This document shows, piece by piece, positions 59,104 to 64,000 of a stretch of DNA of 64,000 nucleotides. This DNA comes from Antedon mediterranea (Eukaryota > Echinodermata > Crinoidea > Comatulida > Antedonidae): positions 13,662,601 through 13,726,600 of the forward strand of contig NC_092677.1 of the NCBI RefSeq assembly GCF_964355755.1, written 5' to 3'. The notes under the pieces were generated by a model. It did no database searches and had not been told where the DNA came from. It was given only the letters and a program-made list of their open reading frames with translations. A program made the translations under genes and the position numbers. How positions within the stretch are numbered: position 1 is the first letter of the stretch; the number at the start of each line of letters is the position of its first letter.

Positions 59104-60640
59104 CTATTGACTCGCCAATTTGTCTATTTCCGACTTCAAATTGTCTTTAGTCGATGCTGAGCCAGCGCGCGCGTTTAAAATTGGGGCTAGTCTTCTCACA
59201 TCACCATAAGCCGCTTCCGTCGCTATTTTGACATCAACAGGTACATTCTCAGGAACCCTAAAAAGAAATGAACTATGTTTTTAGTAAAAAATGTGTGACA
59301 ATTATAAAATATTATCAAGATCAAAAAGAGTTTTGTCTGCATAATATTTCACATAAACTCTCTCACCAATGTAAAATATTTCAATAATGATAGCACATTT
59401 GTACAGTAGGCCTACTATGAATTTACATGCTTTAGCAGTGCTAATACATTCAAGATCAAACTTACCATTTTACAAGAACGTAAATACTGGGACGATCAGT
59501 TCTCAATACATCGTATATAATATAACACGCATCTACGGTCTCTTCTAAATACTTCAGCAAATCTTCATAATTCTGCTGTCTTCGACCTGCCTGATTATCT
59601 ACTTTTCTTCTAATGAGCACTTCACTTTTATTAGATGATACTCCCAAAATCATATATGCGTATGATGCTCTAAGCATGCAGTCATTCACTTCCGCTTTGA
59701 CGGAATCGCTTATGGTACATGGCATCTGTAGTGATAAATAGGAATTTGTTATTCTGTATATCTTTAATTAACATTTTGGTTGAAAATAGATAGATTTGAT
59801 CCTTATGCATTTGCAAGAAGTGATCATAAAAGACGTTGAAAACATCTTTTTATCCCTATTTTGTGTTTTACTCACAGAACCATCAACGTACATGCCTCTT
59901 TATTTTTGTCTTTCTTTCTTCACACGATAATAAACAACACATTGTGATCACTTCAATATATTTTTTTTATTATACATGTTGGTTTACATACACTTTCGCA
60001 TACAAAAAGGAGTTTTTTAGTAACTAGTAAGGACTACAACTTCAATATTCTTGGTGAGGTGACATTACTCTTTTCCTTAATATCTGTTTTTAATTGTGGT
60101 AAGTACTAACTAAATACATTATGAAGCCGATTCTTTGCTTACAACATGTACAGCAGTATGAATTTTTAATAAATGTTTGACCGACTCTTTGCCAATACAT
60201 TTCACACCAGGCCTAATAACAATTATATACAATGGTCCTGATTCAAAATGCATAAGGCTTAAATTAATCTGAATTTTAAACGAATTGGAAGCGTATAAGG
60301 GAGTATCAATTAAACCTAATTCTAATGAAAAGTTACATAAAAACCAACCTACCAAAAACTGTCCTCCACGTTCAAAACAATAATTAATTTGATGTTTTGC
60401 CCTACTCCTTTATACTAAGTACATTTGAGAATACTTGCGAAAAAATTCGCAAGTAGTTCTCGGGTGGGACTCGAACCCACGACCTCCAGATCACTAGCCT
60501 GGCGTTCATACCTCTAGAAAAACTACAATTACAATAATTAATTTCTTTCTTTATAAGTTTCACTTAATAATCGAAAAGGTATAATTGATTAAAAACAAAA
60601 AAAACTTGTTATAAAATGTATGAAATCTTACCATAGACAT
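59104..60640 (-). CDS. ADF/cofilin-like protein (3 exons)
   Basis: The minus-strand exons 60640-60632, 59725-59466 and 59257-59104 join in phase with GT/AG borders to a 140-codon protein, the usual size of ADF/cofilins. The first coding exon holds only three codons (MSM). A first intron right after the start is a known trait of ADF/cofilin genes. Domain landmarks are YAYMILGVSS, YEDLLKYLEE (FVKxLP region), CYIIYDV (CRYALYD region), IYVLVKWVPENVP (LVFIFWAPExAP region) and a C-terminal helix. Expected role: binding actin monomers or filaments in the cytosol. It is divergent: the long-helix KMIYAS/K motif of cofilins is replaced by VKIATEAAYGDVRR, so actin binding may be altered. A more distant ADF-H family is possible. 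Confidence 0.75.
59870..59965. repeat. ~95 bp repeat, copy 2 (in intron 1 of the cofilin-like gene)
   Basis: Matches 58829-58925 in the same orientation with small indels; the two copies bracket the last two exons. Confidence 0.8.
60119..60330 (-). CDS. possible terminal exon, unknown protein, inside intron 1 of the cofilin-like gene
   Basis: The minus-strand frame contains TPLYASNSFKIQINLSLMHF, GPLYIIVIRPGVKCIGKES and KHLLKIHTAVHVVSKESAS before a stop. Composition is protein-like, and a TTTTCATTAG acceptor sits near its start. I do not recognise it. It could be an alternative last exon of the host gene or a relic of a transposon. Confidence 0.25.
60395..60560 (-). mobile_element. tRNA-derived SINE, copy 2
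   Basis: On the minus strand it carries GGCTAGTGATCTGGAGGTCG, B box GGTTCGAGTCC (complement of 60467-60477), a perfect T stem, ACTTGCGAATTTTTTCGCAAG-type inverted words, then AGTAGGGCAAAACAT. It is homologous to 10905-11095 and lies in intron 1 of the cofilin-like gene. Confidence 0.65.
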
Positions 60641-61187
60641 TTTGGATCCTGTTGTATCAGAGATATTATAACAAACACTCTAGTCAACTAACGTTTCACG
60701 AATATTGCAACATTATGGAATTATTTTACTCTGAACACAACGTTTTATAATAATGATATACCAGTAAATTTACATTCAAAACTTTGGAGTGGCTCTTATC
60801 GGCCAATTTTAATAAATATAATACTTTTTATAGGCCAATACTTGTAAATATTATACATATTATTATTATCTCCTTATAACATTTCTCAGAGGGAATTAAA
60901 CAGATTTTTCTCTCAGGACTCATGAGGACGTTAATGGTATATGTTGCTCACCCGAACAAGCCAAAATGCAAAATAATAGTTACTAGCTATAGGTAGTTAA
61001 AATGTAAATACGACAACCATCCTTGTACGGATTAATAAACATGTCTCTTCAACACTAGTTATCGAGATACAACAAAATCATCTTCTCTAGGATTACTACT
61101 TACCGAGCCTGATATAAGAACAATATGTCAAAGTTCAAATTACACAAAATGTTAGTTATAAATTTGTTTTCGTACTTACATATCCAT

Positions 61188-61209
61188 GTAATATAACACG
61201 TTATATTAC
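61188..61209. repeat. 10 bp hairpin GTAATATAAC / GTTATATTAC
   Basis: A perfect inverted repeat with a two-base centre (AC). A related TATAACGTGTT word follows ~25 bp later. Confidence 0.8.
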
Positions 61210-61271
61210 AGTACTCGTTAGGGCAATATAACGTGTTCGTAGTAGGTCATACCATTTCGACCAATCACGTT

Positions 61272-61985
61272 CTCGTACTTTTTTTTTATTTATTTCATCA
61301 TCACCCTACAGTGACCAAACGTTACCATTAACAGGGTTGAAAGTCGTAAAATATAACATATTATATACAAGCAAAAATCAACAGATAACAAGACAACATT
61401 TAAATATTACTGACATTAGACAAAACCTTGTGACGGAAGCAAGCAAGGGAATCAAAAAAAATATCAACAGATCCATCAATTTTACATAGTGAGTGGTATA
61501 ACTTAGGCAAACGATTAACAAAACCATTTTTAGTAATATTTACCCTCCCTCTTGATATAGAAAATAAAGCAGGATTACGAAATTGATATTGTGGAACAGA
61601 AATAGGAAAGCACACTTTAAAATTACCATGGAAAATTGAGTTCACAGCCTTAAAAAGAAAAATTAATTCAAATAACTTACGCCTACCCGCTAAATTAATA
61701 AGAACGTCTTTGCTAATAGAACCAAATTTACGCACATAAAATCGACAAAACTTGTTCTGTACACTTTGTAATCTAGAAGACTGGGCAAGAGAAATACAGT
61801 TAAAAATAACACTGCAGAATTCAAGATTCGACCTAACTAAAGATTTGTATAAAATAACTAACGCCTTTTTATCGTTAATATGTCTGCAATGTCTCCAAAG
61901 AAAACCCAAAAGTCTATTGCATTTAGAGACTATAAAATCAATATGTTTACAGAAGGTTAATGAACTATCTAAAAAAATACTTACA
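61272..61985 (-). pseudogene. 5'-truncated CR1-like retrotransposon (RT C-terminus)
   Basis: The minus-strand frame runs from FLDSSLTFCKHIDFIVSKCN through LLGFLWRHCRHINDKKALVI, NLEFCSVIFNCISLAQSSRL and the tail to a stop near 61400, followed by a short 3' UTR and an A-rich end (AATAAATAAAAAAAAA, about 61275-61295). It aligns with the C-terminal ~200 residues of the ORF at 4801-8166, in the same order and with similar motifs. Typical 5' truncation during target-primed reverse transcription explains the missing endonuclease and RT core. Confidence 0.85.
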
Positions 61986-62200
61986 TAGACTATTATGTAA
62001 TTTAATGCAATATATATTGTAAGTGTATCAGTAAAAGAGACATAACTATGGATGGCTTGAGGGGTAATGAGTTAAAGAGAAGGGTCACCTTTAGACGTTC
62101 TAAAAGTGTTTGAGGGAAGATGACGACTTCGTACTAAACTTTCATTCAAAAAACAGTTTTGAATAAAACACCTTGTGGTGCCCTTCAATTGTACATTGAC
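61986..62200. other. spacer, nothing recognised
   Basis: Short AT-rich spacer between the CR1 fragment and the GTCGG-type element. Confidence 0.5.
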
Positions 62201-62202
62201 AT

Positions 62203-62985
62203 TTTTAGTCGCGTGGAAGCGACTCTATAGTTCACTATGTCGGTCGGTCGGTCTTTCTGTCTGTCTGTCGGTCGGTCCGGTATCACTATGTGTTTTATCG
62301 CTTTCTGACCTTATCTTGATATCAGTTTAATCTAGCTAGGTCAATTTTTCACAGTATATTCCTTATGGCCAGGAATCAATGTGGTAATGTTTTCACGGTG
62401 CGCAATAAAAAATTACGCGGTCTACGCACGATTTAACGAAATCACGTTTGTAATCATATCTTCACAACCATGAATCACAATAAAATAAAATTTGGTACTC
62501 ATAAATTTCAGGGCATAAATCATCATATGGCAATACAATTACGTGCGTAGCGCATGTAACGCATGCGTACGCACGCTTAAAATTTTCAAAATTTATTTTC
62601 GATGAAATAAGAGTACATTTCAGGCAATTTTAAGCGTTTACAAAATTGCCATGAGTGCGCATATTTTTGCGCGCGCACTGCGCGTTAAATGTTATTACGC
62701 ACTCTTTTTTCCCGATTTCTGTTTTCTTGACTTACTTTTCAACTCGAAATTACGTTATACAAGCACGTCGAAAGTGACAGGCTACGCACGTGTAAATTAA
62801 AAAAATATAAATGTTTTTAAACATTTCAACATTTTTAAACATGTTCAGTAATTTCGGTCAGTATAGTTCACTATGTCGGTCGGTCTGTCTGTCTGTTGGT
62901 CTGTTGGTCTGTCTGTCGGTCTGTCTGTCGGTCTATCGGTCTGTATGTCGGTCCGGTATCACTATGCATTGTAGCACGCGACTTA
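62203..62985 (+). mobile_element. GTCGG-type element, longest copy
   Basis: It starts TTTTTAGTCGCGTGGAAGCG and ends GCACGCGACTTAATGGCTGT, so AGTCGCGTG/CACGCGACT make short inverted ends. Two tetranucleotide tracts (GGTC/TGTC repeats, about 62238-62280 and 62873-62955) occur, each after the word CACTATGTCGG. Between them is a CpG-containing segment with repeated words of the CGTGCGTA type. No coding capacity is seen. Fragments lie at 49058, 51690 and 53449. Confidence 0.65.
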
Positions 62986-63892
62986 ATGGCTGTTGGCCTT
63001 GTTTAATTATTAATTTTATAAGTAAAATTTACCTAAACTGCCGATAGGCCTACAACGATAAATTGTTTTTTGTTTATAAGCAAAGTTGAGTCTGAGGACA
63101 GGTATATTAAGGTATTTTAAACAGTAGGATATTTATTGATTGATTAAAGTATATTTTCTTTATTTTTCTTTCTTTTTTTGTGTTCTTTCTTTCTTTCTCT
63201 CTAATTGAGCAATACGTACTTCTTAATTTTGTACTGGGCCAGACCCATAAAAATCATTTCTTATATTGAAGCTATAATTTCTACAATTAAAATTAAATAA
63301 TAACGCGGAGAGAGGGAAACCCTGTCTTGCCATTCATTTGAAAACTTCGGACAAATTAAATCCATCCATTATTTACAATTGCCATTTTCAATCCCAGGGT
63401 TGGAACTCGCGACTCTTTCATCTCCGCTTCCTAAGCCTCAAAGACTTAGTTTAACGCGCACGAAGCATAATAAATTATAAAATAGTTTATCCATCCTTAA
63501 ATGGCGAGTTACTCGCTGTTGAATATTTTCACTCCGCGATTATGTGTGCGGCTCATTTCATTTTTCAAAGCATTCGTTAAGACGTTACAGACAACGTGTT
63601 TTATATTATTCCAAAATAATGTATAGAATTCTACTCGCAACCCATCACATCTTGGAGGTTTTGCGTTGCGTTGGTTGCGGCTCTGATCTTTTTTTGTCGA
63701 TCCTCTGTTTTTCGGCATCGTCGAGTTTTATTCTTAATGGTCAACCTTGTACCTGTTAATTATTATTATATTAGTTTAAATATTGTAATTACCTGTATAC
63801 AGTAGCTTTAATATTTGGATAGCTGTTTGTATAGGGCCTATCCCGTCCTAAAAACAAGTAGGCTTACATATTGGTGGGCATAGCGCTTGGGT
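62986..63892. other. intergenic, no gene seen
   Basis: A T-rich tract with (CTTT)n-like repeats lies at 63150-63200. A degenerate tRNA-like stretch (minus strand, about 63395-63465) and an open frame at 63509-63718 (minus) are not supported as genes. Confidence 0.45.
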
Positions 63893-64000
63893 TACCACTA
63901 CAGTAGGGCTCCGGCAGCGCAAAGCCACGTAGGGCGGCAACGCAAGTAATTTGACCAATCACAAGCGATGTGTTATTCGAACTGCCGCTTGTGATTGGTA
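63893..64000. mobile_element. fold-back MITE (family 2), cut by window end
   Basis: It contains CGCAAAGCCACGTAGGGCGG, GCAACGCAAG, then the palindrome centre GACCAATCACAAGCGATG … CGCTTGTGATTGGT. The right end lies beyond the window. Confidence 0.65.

Noticed and set aside
63395-63465. Second degenerate tRNA-like stretch on the minus strand
   Set aside because: Only loosely like an A box and a B box (GAGTTCCAACC); no convincing cloverleaf.
63509-63718. 69-codon minus-strand frame, Lys/Arg/Asn-rich
   Set aside because: No recognisable domain, no splice or promoter context; expected by chance in a less AT-rich patch.

Overview
The window is AT-rich animal nuclear DNA with introns, intronless receptor genes, tandem satellites and many decayed transposable elements. 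Three things point to a marine deuterostome, most likely an echinoderm or other ambulacrarian: a CR1-like retrotransposon carrying a 2A recoding peptide, an intronless GPCR array, and a genome-wide excess of the palindrome TAGGCCTA. The species is inferred from style, not proven.

Layout. 1-3.2 kb is AT-rich intergenic DNA with CTAG/GGCCTA-rich patches. 3.2-12.8 kb is a tandem duplication of an intronless class A GPCR. One copy (11897-12820) looks intact, one (8565-9452) is damaged but open, and a third survives as a ~115 bp fragment (about 9660-9775). The upstream DNA of the damaged copy was split by a hAT element (3240-4536) and by a CR1-like retrotransposon with an intact 1121-codon ORF (4801-8166). 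15.8-18.9 kb carries fold-back MITEs. 18.9-22.2 kb holds a five-exon minus-strand gene for an hnRNP C/RALY-type RRM protein that ends in a C2H2-like zinc finger. 22.2-31.8 kb is non-coding, with a TIR element, an array of nuclear-receptor-like half-site pairs and a GGTCCGG-palindrome element. 31.8-32.6 kb is a single-coding-exon sulfotransferase-fold gene. 37.1-45.8 kb is a giant ~60 bp satellite with higher-order structure. 46.4-46.9 kb has three phase-compatible exons of an unrecognised gene. 47-52.6 kb contains two decayed non-LTR retrotransposons and a hammerhead-ribozyme-like motif of the kind carried by Penelope-like elements. 53.6-55.7 kb is a 31 bp satellite. 56.5-58.5 kb is a nested pair of hAT-like elements, the inner one with a perfect 8 bp target duplication. 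59.1-60.6 kb is a three-exon minus-strand ADF/cofilin-like gene of 140 codons. The rest is a CR1 tail, a tRNA-derived SINE, a (GGTC)n-bearing element and a truncated MITE.

The host genes look independent of one another: RNA binding, sulfotransferase-like enzyme, actin binding and a membrane receptor. The dominant story is repeat biology. The most notable points are the ribozyme motif, the 2A peptide, the RRM plus zinc-finger architecture, the satellite that amounts to more than a hundred tandem AATAAA/GU-rich units, and a natural empty site in the GPCR duplication against which two transposon insertions can be read. All splice models and repeat boundaries were made by eye.
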